45,936 nucleotides of DNA. Origin: Gammaproteobacteria bacterium. Its GTDB lineage: Bacteria > Pseudomonadota > Gammaproteobacteria > Pseudomonadales > Azotimanducaceae. Shown here one piece after another: positions 8,260-16,734 of the stretch. The notes under the pieces are model-generated. The model was not told the origin of the DNA. It ran no database searches and saw only the letters and a list, made by a program, of their open reading frames with translations. The stretch is taken from contig JAPOYI010000127.1 in assembly GCA_026706665.1 (NCBI GenBank), positions 1-45,936 of the forward strand, given 5' to 3'. The position numbers were made by a program, and so were the translations under genes. Every line of letters begins with the position of its first letter. The first letter of the stretch is position 1.

Positions 8260-9444
8260 ATGGCTACTGATCCATATTCACCCGGGCAGATTTTCACCGA
8301 CGGGGAGTCCGTCCCTCGCGTGATGATCGCACCTCAGCGTTATATCCAGGGTGAGGGTGTCATCGACCGTCTGGGCAGATATATGTCGCTGCTTGGTTCC
8401 AGGCGCGCGGGTGTGCTGGCCTCCAGTCGCGGTCATGGGGCTGAAGGCGTACGCGTGATGGATAGCCTGAGGCAAAGAAACGTTCCCGGGGTTGCAACGA
8501 CATTCAATGGCGAATGCTCGGTGGAAGAAGTCGACAACCAGGTGGAAGTACTCAAGGGTGAGAACATTGACAGTCTCATAGCCGTTGGTGGTGGCAAGTG
8601 TGTGGACACGGGAAAGTGCATTGCCTATCGGTTGGATATTCCCGTGGTGATTGTTCCGACCCTGGCGTCCAACGACGCACCCTGTTCAGCGCTGTCTGTC
8701 ATGTATTCTCCGGAAGGGGTACAAAACGGGGTGGAGTATTTCCCCGATAGCCCTGCATTGGTGGTAGTGGATACCGGTGTGGTTGCCAGAGCATCCGAGA
8801 GATTTCTGGTTGCGGGTATGGGCGATGCCATGGCTACCTGGTATGAGGCCAAGGCGTGTCTCGCCAATCCCCAGGGAAGAAACTGCGTGGGTTCGCGCCC
8901 AACGCTTGCGTGTGCCGCCATGGGTGAGACCTGCGCCCATACGCTTTACGAGTATGGCGTTGCGGCGAGTGCCTCGGTCGTCGCGAATCGTTGCGACGAA
9001 GCGCTGGAGCGGGTTGTGGAAGCGAACACCCTGATCAGTGGTATCGGTTTTGAGAGTGGTGGTTGCGCAGCTGCCCATGCTATCGCTGTGGCCTATACTC
9101 ACCTAAAGGAAGTTCATGACAACTATCTGCATGGCGAGATGGTCGCCATGGGAACACTGGCGCATTTGATGATGGAGGAGAACCAGGACGCGAAAAAAGC
9201 AGCTGCATTTTTTGCGCGGGTTGGGCTGCCGATACATCTCGGTCAGTTGTCTTTGACGAAGGAAGACAACGAGGACATCGATACGGTAACAGAGGCCGCG
9301 ATGGCGGTTGCCATTATGCACAACATGCCAATGACCGTGACGCCGGAGTTGATCCGGTCTTCAATTCTGTCGGCTCATGAGTTGGGCGAGGCGGTAGCCC
9401 GCGAATTTGGTGACGAGGCCTACCGCCGCGTGCAGGGAGAGTAG
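8260..9444 (+). CDS. Iron/zinc-dependent alcohol dehydrogenase, glycerol dehydrogenase-like
   Basis: The 394-residue enzyme belongs to the GldA branch of group III metal-dependent alcohol dehydrogenases. The nucleotide motif GGGKCVDTGK is at 110-119, followed by the conserved PTLASNDAPCSALSVMY. The metal ligands fit Asp189 (GMGDAMATWYEA), His273 (AAAHAIA) and His291 (YLHGEMVAMG). Such enzymes oxidise glycerol or related diols to hydroxyketones with NAD. A TTG six bases upstream (8254) is an alternative start. With the divergent SDR and the esterase it may form a small catabolic set on the AT-richer segment (inference). Confidence 0.87.
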   Translation: MATDPYSPGQIFTDGESVPRVMIAPQRYIQGEGVIDRLGRYMSLLGSRRAGVLASSRGHGAEGVRVMDSLRQRNVPGVATTFNGECSVEEVDNQVEVLKGENIDSLIAVGGGKCVDTGKCIAYRLDIPVVIVPTLASNDAPCSALSVMYSPEGVQNGVEYFPDSPALVVVDTGVVARASERFLVAGMGDAMATWYEAKACLANPQGRNCVGSRPTLACAAMGETCAHTLYEYGVAASASVVANRCDEALERVVEANTLISGIGFESGGCAAAHAIAVAYTHLKEVHDNYLHGEMVAMGTLAHLMMEENQDAKKAAAFFARVGLPIHLGQLSLTKEDNEDIDTVTEAAMAVAIMHNMPMTVTPELIRSSILSAHELGEAVAREFGDEAYRRVQGE

Positions 9445-9510
9445 GCAACTCGTGGAACTGTCGATTCATTGCATCGCCGCGAATCGAACAGACGGAGATG
9501 ATCCCAAATG

Positions 9511-9547
9511 AATGTCAATTTGATGATGTAATCATCAAATTGACATT
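9511..9547. promoter_or_regulatory. Perfect 16-bp inverted repeat upstream of the AAA ATPase
   Basis: AATGTCAATTTGATGA (9511-9526) is followed by TGTAA and then its exact reverse complement (9532-9547), ending 28 bases before the chosen start of the DUF4143 ATPase. It could be a protein-binding operator or an mRNA hairpin. There is no T-run, so it is not an intrinsic terminator. The arms are AT-rich, unlike the flanks. Confidence 0.7.
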
Positions 9548-9575
9548 GCCATGGTGGGACGGGAGAATCACACCC

Positions 9576-10760
9576 ATGCTCCCTCGCCATCTATCGAAGT
9601 CGGTGATGTCCGCCTCTGCGGAGAACCCCGTCGTGACGCTTACGGGACCGAGGCAATCCGGCAAGACGACCCTCTGCCGGACGCTGTTCCCCGACCACGA
9701 GTATCTCTCCCTTGAGGCTCCCGACGTAAGGTCGCGAGCGATTGAGGATCCTCGCGGTTTCCTGGCTTCGGAAAACGACCTGGTCATCGATGAAATACAA
9801 CGGGCGCCGGACCTGTTGTCCTACATTCAGGTTCTCGTCGACGAGAATCCGCGCCCTGGACGATTTGTCCTGACCGGTTCGCAAGACCTGCCGCTGATGA
9901 AATCCGTCTTCCAGACGCTCGCCGGTCGCACCGCGTTGCTCCGCCTTTATCCCTTCTCGTTGTCGGAGTTGCTTGAGAGAGACTTGTTCGATCCCGTACG
10001 GTTATCCGAGGCAACTGCCGCAGTACCGGATGTCGACCGTTGGGAAGCCCTTTTTCGAGGATTCTATCCGCAGATCCACGACCGGAACCTGTCGCCTCGC
10101 GAGTGGCTTGGCGACTATTTCCGAACATACGTGGAACGCGATCTCAGCGAAATCCTGGCGGTCTCCGACCTGCGCGCTTTTGAGAACTTTGTTCGGCTGG
10201 CCGCTGCCAGCACCGCGATGGAACTGAACCTGAGCAGGCTGGCGGGCGACGTTGGGGTCGGCCAGCAGACTGCTCGCCGGTGGCTCAACGTCCTGGAAAT
10301 CGGATACCTGGCCGTTACGTTGCCGCCGCACTACGCCAACTTCCGCAAGCGGCTGCGCAAGCGACCTCGCCTGCACTTCCTGGACACGGGACTCATCTGC
10401 TATCTCCTCGACATCCCGGATGCGCACACGCTGGCGCGACACCCGCTTCGTGGAGCGATCTTCGAGTCGTTCGTCGTGTCCGAACTCATCAAGAGCTTCT
10501 CCAATCGCCGCCGCGAGGCGCCGATCTATTTCTGGCGCGATGCGACCGGCCACGAGATCGATGCGCTGATCGATCTGGGTGACAGGATGATCCCCGTTGA
10601 AGTGAAATCCGGGGAAACCGTTCCCGCCGACGCGGTGCAGAACCTGGAGTGGTGGACGGCCCTTCCGGAAAACCCGACCTCGGGCGGACTGCTTTTCCAC
10701 GGTGGCAAGACGCGTTTCCGGATCAAGGAATTCGACGCGCTGCCCTGGTTCCTGGGCTGA
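9576..10760 (+). CDS. AAA ATPase with C-terminal DUF4143 domain
   Basis: The 394-residue protein has an N-terminal AAA_14-type ATPase (Walker A GPRQSGKT at 24-31, Walker B LVIDEIQ at 69-75, sensor-like VLTGSQD at 98-104) and a C-terminal DUF4143 domain. The latter ends in a nuclease-like fold, ...FWRDATGHEIDALIDLGDRMIPVEVKSG, with D...EVK as in PD-(D/E)XK proteins. Members are common as isolated genes in bacteria and archaea, and their function is unknown; a nucleic-acid or mobile-element role is often suspected. A longer frame starts at 9498, but that extension reads through the palindrome. The ATG at 9576 has GGGAG upstream and begins the conserved LPRHL segment. Confidence 0.85.
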   Translation: MLPRHLSKSVMSASAENPVVTLTGPRQSGKTTLCRTLFPDHEYLSLEAPDVRSRAIEDPRGFLASENDLVIDEIQRAPDLLSYIQVLVDENPRPGRFVLTGSQDLPLMKSVFQTLAGRTALLRLYPFSLSELLERDLFDPVRLSEATAAVPDVDRWEALFRGFYPQIHDRNLSPREWLGDYFRTYVERDLSEILAVSDLRAFENFVRLAAASTAMELNLSRLAGDVGVGQQTARRWLNVLEIGYLAVTLPPHYANFRKRLRKRPRLHFLDTGLICYLLDIPDAHTLARHPLRGAIFESFVVSELIKSFSNRRREAPIYFWRDATGHEIDALIDLGDRMIPVEVKSGETVPADAVQNLEWWTALPENPTSGGLLFHGGKTRFRIKEFDALPWFLG

Positions 10761-10852
10761 CGTTACGCGGAGCCTCCTGACATTTGGCGGGGCAACGTCC
10801 AACCCGCGCCGTCAGGTGCAGGTCTGATTCTGACGTCTTGCCCGGACCCTTG

Positions 10853-11317
10853 TCAGCCTGCCTGGAGTTCCGCCAGTGTGGCCAACGCCTGCTCCGGATC
10901 GGGCAGGGAGCCCTGGAAAGCCTCCGCGTGCCGCACGGCGCCTTCGGGATCGATGATGATCACCGAGCGATTCACGATGCCTGCCGCCTCGTTGAAAATC
11001 CCGAGCGATTGGGCGACCCCGCCCTTGGGCCAGAAGTCCGCCAGCAATGGGTGCCGCATACCGCCCATGGCGGTGGACCAGGCATTCAGCGATGGGGCGG
11101 AGTCCACGCTCATTCCGATGAGTGCGGCGCCAGCGTCTGCAAATTGATTCAACGCACGGTTGAAGTTGTTGGTCTGGTTGCTTCAGCCGCCGGTGAAGGC
11201 CAGGGGGAAGGTGTGCAGGACGACCCACTTGTCACCCCTGAATTGGCTGAGCGACACTTCCTCGCCGTTATGGCTCCTAAGTGAGAAATCCGGGGCGTTG
11301 GCTCCGACTTCGATCAT
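10853..11317 (-). CDS. Selenocysteine-containing AhpE-like peroxiredoxin (in-frame TGA = Sec45)
   Basis: This is a 154-residue peroxide-reducing enzyme if the in-frame TGA at 11185-11183 is read as selenocysteine. Before the TGA: MIEVGANAPDFSLRSH...FPLAFTGG. After it, in the same frame: SNQTNNFNRALNQFADAG...LLADFWPKGGVAQSLGIFNE and a normal end at LAELQAG. Mycobacterium tuberculosis AhpE (about 153 residues) has Cys45 in FPLAFTGIC; here codon 45 is the TGA, exactly the peroxidatic position. A hairpin with a GU-containing loop begins 18 bases past the TGA. The start has a strong GGGAGG site. Without recoding the gene would give only a 44-residue peptide. Family and position are established knowledge; Sec insertion is inferred, since no selA/B/C/D is in the window. 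It follows the MFS-LLM pair by 77 bases on the same strand. Confidence 0.85.
11148..11164 (-). promoter_or_regulatory. Candidate bacterial SECIS hairpin
   Basis: Read on the minus strand, TTCAAC-CGTGC-GTTGAA forms a perfect 6-bp stem with a 5-base loop. The loop has G as its second base and contains GU. It lies 25 bases after the TGA codon (11185-11183). Bacterial SECIS elements are stem-loops just downstream of the UGA, with the apical loop roughly 16-37 bases away and a G near its start, so this fits. Confidence 0.7.
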
Positions 11318-11394
11318 GAAATCCTCCCGTGTTCTTCCTGCAAAGCATACAGGGAAAGGGCTCCGGGAGGATGCGGAGCGAACCTGACGTGAGT

Positions 11395-12441
11395 TCAGAA
11401 CGCCGGGAACACTTCCTCCGCGAACCTTCGCGCGTAGTCATAACCGCCCTCCGAGATTGGGAGGGGCGTCGGCATGGGGTGCGGGATGACGATCTCTATC
11501 GGCAGGCCGTATCCGAGAATGGTCTTGATCTGCTCCGTGATCTCCTCGAAGGAGCCGTGCAGCGTGAACGCGTCGACGGCTTCGTCGGGCAGGAATGAAA
11601 CGACGTCGCCGGCGGCTTCGAGGTCCGGGTCGTGGTGGAAGTCCGGCCAGACCTGCCGTTTCAGGATAGCCGAGTCTTCGCCGGACCAGGGCATGCCGAT
11701 GTTCTCGAACAGCACCGGGGAATACTCGTAGTAGCCGGCGGCCGCGGCGCGACCGATGCGACCCACCCGCTCGGGGTCCGAATCGGCGATGGTGTGGAAG
11801 ACGCAGCCGATGCGCACTTCGCTCGGGTCCCGGCCCGCCTCCCTGGCGCCCGCGTGAACGTGTTCGATGGCAAGGCGCAGGTTGGTTTCGTGCGCGCCGA
11901 CTCGGATGAAGACCCCGTCGGCGACGCGGCCCGCCATGCGCAGCGTCCGGGGGCCTTGCGTGGCGACCCAGACCGGCACGGGCGAGGCGTGGCGAAGCAC
12001 CGCCGGCCGTGCCGCGTCGACGGCCACCTGCTCGCTGGCCGTGAGTGACTTGATGGTGACGATCGCTTCCTCGAACGCCGCCACGGTGGCGGGGCGCTTG
12101 CCCATGAGGCGGACGGCGGTATCGCCCACGCCCATGCCCAATATCATGCGCCCGGGATCCAGCCGGTCGATGGTCGCGACCGATCCCGCGATGACTGCGG
12201 GATGGCGCATCACCGGGTTTTCAATGAGCGTCCCGAGCATGATGGAACGCGTCTCCCGCAAGGCCTGTGCGAGCAACACGTACGGATCCTGTACCAGCAG
12301 CGGCGAAGAAGCGAGGAACCCGTAGTGCCAACCCAGTCCCTCGAGCCGCGCGGCGTCTGCCGCGAATCGCAGGGGCGACCTGTGGTCCAGTCGATTCAGG
12401 CCGAACGCGAGGCCGTCTCGTATCGTCTTGGGATTGTTCAT
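11395..12441 (-). CDS. LLM class flavin-dependent oxidoreductase (luciferase-like monooxygenase)
   Basis: The 348-residue TIM-barrel flavoenzyme is recognisable from GWHYGFLASSPLLVQDPYVLLAQALRET, TIDRLDPGRMILGMGVGDTA, the VPVWVATQGPRTLRMAGRVADGVFIRVG strand, and a C-terminal GSFEEITEQIKTILGYG. These features are typical of bacterial luciferase-like and F420-dependent enzymes; FMN or F420 use cannot be told from sequence. Its ATG overlaps the stop of the upstream MFS gene (ATGA at 12441-12438), so the two are co-translated and the transporter may move its substrate or product (inference). AAGGACGGG upstream serves as ribosome-binding site. Confidence 0.88.
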   Translation of the reverse strand: MNNPKTIRDGLAFGLNRLDHRSPLRFAADAARLEGLGWHYGFLASSPLLVQDPYVLLAQALRETRSIMLGTLIENPVMRHPAVIAGSVATIDRLDPGRMILGMGVGDTAVRLMGKRPATVAAFEEAIVTIKSLTASEQVAVDAARPAVLRHASPVPVWVATQGPRTLRMAGRVADGVFIRVGAHETNLRLAIEHVHAGAREAGRDPSEVRIGCVFHTIADSDPERVGRIGRAAAAGYYEYSPVLFENIGMPWSGEDSAILKRQVWPDFHHDPDLEAAGDVVSFLPDEAVDAFTLHGSFEEITEQIKTILGYGLPIEIVIPHPMPTPLPISEGGYDYARRFAEEVFPAF

Positions 12442-13706
12442 CGTTCCCGTCCTTGTCGTTCTTCGTGACTCGCCAGGGTGATCGCCGGGGGCCGCCGGAG
12501 CGTCTCGGGCACGAAGACTATCAGCAAAACGATGCCCACGAGGGCCATCCCGCCGGTGGAGGTGCAGGCGATGGCCATGGACGTCCATTGGGCCAAGGGC
12601 CCCATGATGAACGGTCCAACTGCCGCGCCCGCGTCGCCCACGAGCCGCCAGACGCCGAGAAACTCGCCGCGCCCCTGCGCGGGAGACAGGTCGCCGCCGA
12701 GGGTCATGAAGATGCCGGTGCCGAAACCGTTGCCGAGTCCGGCCAGGACGCCTGCGGCGGTGAAGGCCCAGAAGCTGCCAGCGAAGGGAAGCGCGGCGAC
12801 GCCGATGCCCAACAGCAGCATCGCGGGCCCCAATGCCCACCTGCGGCCGGCCAGGTCGATGATCATGCCTGCGGGATAGAACATGGCCATGTCGACCGCG
12901 GAGGAGAGGCTGTATGCCAACCCGATTTCGGCGGCGGAGAATCCCATCTCGGCACCGACCAGCGGAATCATCAGCCGAACTCCGGTTCTGAGGAACATCA
13001 GCACGACCATGACGCTTCCGGCCGTCGCGAACGTCCGCTTGTGTGCCGACACGATGTGCGCGAGGCGGGAACGCTCGAGGCCTTCGGCAGGCCGGGCGCT
13101 GCTCGCGAAGATCATCACGATCACGAGAGAAACCGCCCAAAGCACGCCCGCGCCGACGAACACGGCGCGATATCCGATCAGGTCGGCGCCCACACCCGCA
13201 ATCACCGGGCCGACAAAAGCTCCGGCGCGTTGCATGCCCGCCATCAGGGAGATCACGCGACCGCGCTGGTCCAGGCGCACCGTGTCGGTGATGAACGTGA
13301 CCCGCCCGAGCACCCAGATGCCCGCGCCGGCGCCGAAACCGAGTGCGGCGAAAGACAGCAGCGTGACTTCGGTCGCGGCGGCGGCCATGAAGGTGGCGAC
13401 CGTCGCGGCCACGAGTCCAAGAATCATGACACCGCGGTCGCCGATACGAGTCACCAGCATGCCGGCGGGAACATCCATCAACATCGTCCCGGCACCGCGC
13501 AGACCCACCACCGTGGCGGCCAACGCCGGGCCGCCGCCTATCTCCAGGGCATAGAGCGGCAGCATGATCTGCATGGCGTTCTGCGCGATCGCCGAGAAGA
13601 ACGACGGCAGGTAAACGGGCAGCGCGATGCCGCGCATCACGGCAAGGACGGTCGCCCGGCTGGCGGATTCCGCCGGGTACGACGTTGTGCGCTCTGGTTC
13701 CGACAT
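12438..13706 (-). CDS. MFS transporter
   Basis: The 422-residue membrane protein has about twelve hydrophobic helices and the MFS motif-A region in the loop after helix 2 (MLVTRIGDRGVMILG). A second half-repeat carries YPAGMIIDLAGRRWALGPAM in the equivalent position. Drug/metabolite efflux is the commonest role for this branch, but the substrate is unknown. I chose the ATG at 13706 (MSEPERTTSYP); the frame is open for 40 more codons upstream, but that extension is arginine/cysteine-rich and non-helical. It leads the MFS-LLM-peroxiredoxin run. The 138 bases between it and the gene at 13845 show nothing definite. Confidence 0.88.
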   Translation of the reverse strand: MSEPERTTSYPAESASRATVLAVMRGIALPVYLPSFFSAIAQNAMQIMLPLYALEIGGGPALAATVVGLRGAGTMLMDVPAGMLVTRIGDRGVMILGLVAATVATFMAAAATEVTLLSFAALGFGAGAGIWVLGRVTFITDTVRLDQRGRVISLMAGMQRAGAFVGPVIAGVGADLIGYRAVFVGAGVLWAVSLVIVMIFASSARPAEGLERSRLAHIVSAHKRTFATAGSVMVVLMFLRTGVRLMIPLVGAEMGFSAAEIGLAYSLSSAVDMAMFYPAGMIIDLAGRRWALGPAMLLLGIGVAALPFAGSFWAFTAAGVLAGLGNGFGTGIFMTLGGDLSPAQGRGEFLGVWRLVGDAGAAVGPFIMGPLAQWTSMAIACTSTGGMALVGIVLLIVFVPETLRRPPAITLASHEERQGRER

Positions 13707-13844
13707 CACGTGACGCGTCCCGCCTCGGAATCCCGCGAGGGCCGAGATCTCGCCGTTGTTCTCACGACAAAGGAAAGAGGCAGGACGACAGCGACAATGA
13801 TGACGGCAGACGGATCGCGATGACAAGCGCCGTCCTCGCGCGCG

Positions 13845-14814
13845 TCACGACAAGGCTGCAGCGATGATCCGTCGAACCTGGCCGACGATGTCGCCTTCGA
13901 GCTCCGCGTCGTAACCCTTCAACGCTGGTGTATGCAGGTGTCCAAGGGGAAACTCGGCTCCAAGCCGTTGCTGCAGCAGCAGGCTGCGATAGGTGATCTC
14001 GTTCGACAGGAAGCCGCCGCTCGAGCCTCTCACAGCCGTATCGTGCGCCAGTTCCTTCAATGTCTGCACGGTGAACGATCCGCGCTCCAGGGTAGTGACG
14101 CGCCGGTTGTCGCGAATCGGCCAGCGGCCGGCGACTGCCGATATCGCGGCTGCTGGCAGGGAGAAGTCGAGAAAATCAGGTGCCCCCATTCCGGCCAGAT
14201 CCGGTCGGGATGAGCGGATTTGATGCCGAGGCCCCGGTCATTGCTCTGGTGTTATCGGACGTTTCCACGGAGCGGCGCAGGTCCGGGCAACGTTCCAGGT
14301 CGAATCGATCGCGGCCCATGCTGATGGTCACCGCGAGGTCCAGGCCGCGCTGGAACAGTGGCCGAAGCAGGTCTTCCACGACACCCTGGTCGAACGCCTC
14401 GAAACACACCGGCAGGATCGCGGACCGCACATGGGCGCCCGCGATCGTCGTGCCGTCGAGCGCGAGCGCGACCAGTCCCGCGGGATTGCTCTGCTCGATC
14501 ACGTCGTCCAGATGGAACGGATCGAACCCGGTCACCAATACCCTGCGCACCCCCGGCGGAAAGGCTGGACTAGAATTTCGAGACAGCCGCTCGGCGACGT
14601 CGGCTGCCTCCGGCTCGTCGAGGTCCCGCCGCAGCTTGAGTCGCGCCCAGTAGAGCGGCCGATCATCCATGTGGCCGGACTGCACGTCGACCGCCGCCCG
14701 CCGCCACAGGCGTGCGCCGTCGCCCAACCGGACGATGTCGTCGTAGCGTCCCGTCACCGACGGCATTGTCTGCGTGGCGCGTTCGATGCGGGCCTGTTCG
14801 ACTGTCCTTGTCAC
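13845..14814 (-). pseudogene. Pyroglutamyl peptidase I-like gene with one frameshift
   Basis: Two overlapping frames together make one protein of the C15 pyroglutamyl-peptidase family. The first part (14814-14176) has RRVLVTGFDPFHLDDVIEQSNP (N-terminal strand and loop) and SMGRDRFDLER (glutamate region). The second (14189-13845) has the active-site segment GGFLSNEITYRS and HLHTPAL (histidine). Removing one base from the five-C run at 14183-14187 joins them seamlessly as ...TGSGRNGAPDFLDFSLP. The family's catalytic Cys in the xxCN motif is Ser here, while Glu and His are kept, so even an intact protein may lack peptidase activity. The N-terminal ~95 residues before the strand are longer than in classic Pcp. 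A sequencing error in the homopolymer is an alternative explanation. Confidence 0.7.
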
Positions 14815-15102
14815 GAACGACTCTGGTGTCCCCTACCCGATTCTCGTCGAATATTGCGGCATCGGTCGATACTCACCGGAATCAAGTCAAGATCTCAGTT
14901 CACAGCCACTGGCTCAGGACGCATCGCTGCAATCCACGTCAGAAAATTGCCATTTCGTTTGACAAGCAACCAAGGCTGGCGACAAAGTGGCATATGGATG
15001 CGGTTTGGGTCGAGACGAAGGTCAAGTTCCTTTCCTGGACTTTCCGACCAAGTTCAACAGATAGCCCGAAATCCGCGCCGTCTCTTGCCGGTCCAAAAGG
15101 CG

Positions 15103-16734
15103 ATGTCCAGTCCCGGAGAGGTCAAATACAAGAGTGCTGAAGGGGTGAGCTTGCCGGGACTCGAGTGCGAACTTGCGGCAACAGCCGCCGCACTAGCCGG
15201 CCCGGAGGCGATTCTGACCGCCTCGGAGCGGGCCATCGTAACCGGGATTGACCGTCCATCACGTGAGTGCCTGCAACAGTTGCGTCGTTCTATCGAACGG
15301 GGCGAAGACCCGTTGGGAAGTGCCTTTCGTCAACTACGTCCCGCCAAGGTCCACCGCGAACAGGGCGCCATATACACGCCCCGTCCGATCATTGAGGCAA
15401 TGGTGAACTGGGCTGCGGAACGAACCTTACCAACACGCATCGTCGATCCCGGTGCGGGGTCTGGCCGTTTTCTTCTCGCTGCGGGAAAGGCATTCCCCGA
15501 TGCCGAACTGATCGCGGTGGAGATCGATCCGCTCGCAGCGCTCACCCTGCGGGCAAACGCTTCCGCGCTGAAACTGGCAGGACGGCTCACCGTACTGGTG
15601 GATGACTATCGTGAGATCAACCTTCCCAAGGTAGATGGCCCGACGCTGTTTCTCGGCAATCCCCCCTATGTCCGCCATCACGGGATAGCGGCACGTTGGA
15701 AGGACTGGTTTGCAGACGCCGCCGCTTCCCGCGGCATGGTTGCGAGCAAGCTTGCGGGTCTCCATGTTCATTTCTTCCTCAAGACCCTCCTGCTCGCCAG
15801 ATCCGGCGACTACGGCGCCTTCATCACGTCAGCGGAGTGGCTCGACGTGAACTACGGGGACCTGATGCGCAAACTGCTTGTCAACGGTCTTGGTGGTACG
15901 GACCTGCATGTCATTTCTCCCGCGGCCATGCCGTTTGCCGATGCAGCTACAACGGGCGTGATCACCTGTTTCCAGTTGGGCCACAATGGAGATGGCATCC
16001 GATTTCGTTTCGTCGACACGCTTGATGAACTGGGTACGCTTCCAGGCGGTCGGGAAGTTCCCAGGGCTCGACTTGAGGGAACTCGTCGCTGGACGCCACT
16101 ATTGGTGCCGCGGACCCCTGTGTCGCAGGGTCACATCGAACTTGGTGAGCTTTGTCGCGTCCATCGGGGGCAAGTCACAGGCTGCAACGCAGTTTGGATA
16201 GCCGGGGAATCCGCCAGGACGCTTCCGGAAGCCGTGCTGTTTCCCTCCGTCACCAGAGCTCGGGAGTTATTCGAGGCCGGAACCGCGCTTTCCGATACCA
16301 CGGGTCTTCGTCGGGTCGTCGATCTGCCGTCTGACCTGGACAGTTTCACTGACGAACAGCGTCGTCAGGTCCAACGATTCCTTGCATGGGCCAAGCGTAA
16401 CGGCGCAAAGGCGTCCTATATCGCTCGCCATCGGCGGGCCTGGTGGTCGGTCAAACTCACGGAACCGGCGCCCATCCTGTGCACCTACATGGCTCGTCGA
16501 CCACCGGCTTTCGTCCGAAACCTATGCGGCGCGCGCCACCTCAACATTGCTCACGGCATCTATCCCCGTGATCCCTTGCCCGCACCGATACTTGATGTAC
16601 TGTCCGCATGGCTTCAGCACAACGTCTGCCTGTCGGATGGGCGCACGTATGCTGGCGGGCTTACAAAGTTTGAGCCAAGGGAGCTTGAGCGGGTTCCAAT
16701 CCCGACACTGGAGGAGTTGAATGAGCGAGCCTAG
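15103..16734 (+). CDS. N6-adenine DNA methyltransferase of a type II restriction-modification system
   Basis: The 543-residue enzyme has the SAM-binding motif DPGAGSGRF (115-123), acidic strand end VEIDP (139-143), and the amino-methyltransferase catalytic motif NPPY (186-189), the order of gamma-class adenine methyltransferases such as those with Eco57I-type domains. The C-terminal half should hold the target-recognition domain (FLGNPPYVRHH..., then VHRGQVTGCNAVW and the final LTKFEPRELERVPIP). Its last 14 bases overlap the restriction gene, so the two are coupled. The frame is open far upstream; I chose the ATG at 15103, with AAAGG before it, but a start a few codons later is possible. The 288-bp gap to the pcp-like gene presumably holds divergent promoters; I see none clearly. 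Confidence 0.85.
   Translation: MSSPGEVKYKSAEGVSLPGLECELAATAAALAGPEAILTASERAIVTGIDRPSRECLQQLRRSIERGEDPLGSAFRQLRPAKVHREQGAIYTPRPIIEAMVNWAAERTLPTRIVDPGAGSGRFLLAAGKAFPDAELIAVEIDPLAALTLRANASALKLAGRLTVLVDDYREINLPKVDGPTLFLGNPPYVRHHGIAARWKDWFADAAASRGMVASKLAGLHVHFFLKTLLLARSGDYGAFITSAEWLDVNYGDLMRKLLVNGLGGTDLHVISPAAMPFADAATTGVITCFQLGHNGDGIRFRFVDTLDELGTLPGGREVPRARLEGTRRWTPLLVPRTPVSQGHIELGELCRVHRGQVTGCNAVWIAGESARTLPEAVLFPSVTRARELFEAGTALSDTTGLRRVVDLPSDLDSFTDEQRRQVQRFLAWAKRNGAKASYIARHRRAWWSVKLTEPAPILCTYMARRPPAFVRNLCGARHLNIAHGIYPRDPLPAPILDVLSAWLQHNVCLSDGRTYAGGLTKFEPRELERVPIPTLEELNERA

Noticed and set aside
12267-13823. 518-codon plus-strand frame opposite the MFS gene
   Set aside because: Low-complexity charged translation; the minus strand encodes a clear transporter.
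14957-14986. TTGACA upstream of the adenine methyltransferase as a promoter
   Set aside because: No acceptable -10 box at 16-18 bases; the nearest TATG-like sequence is about 27 bases away.
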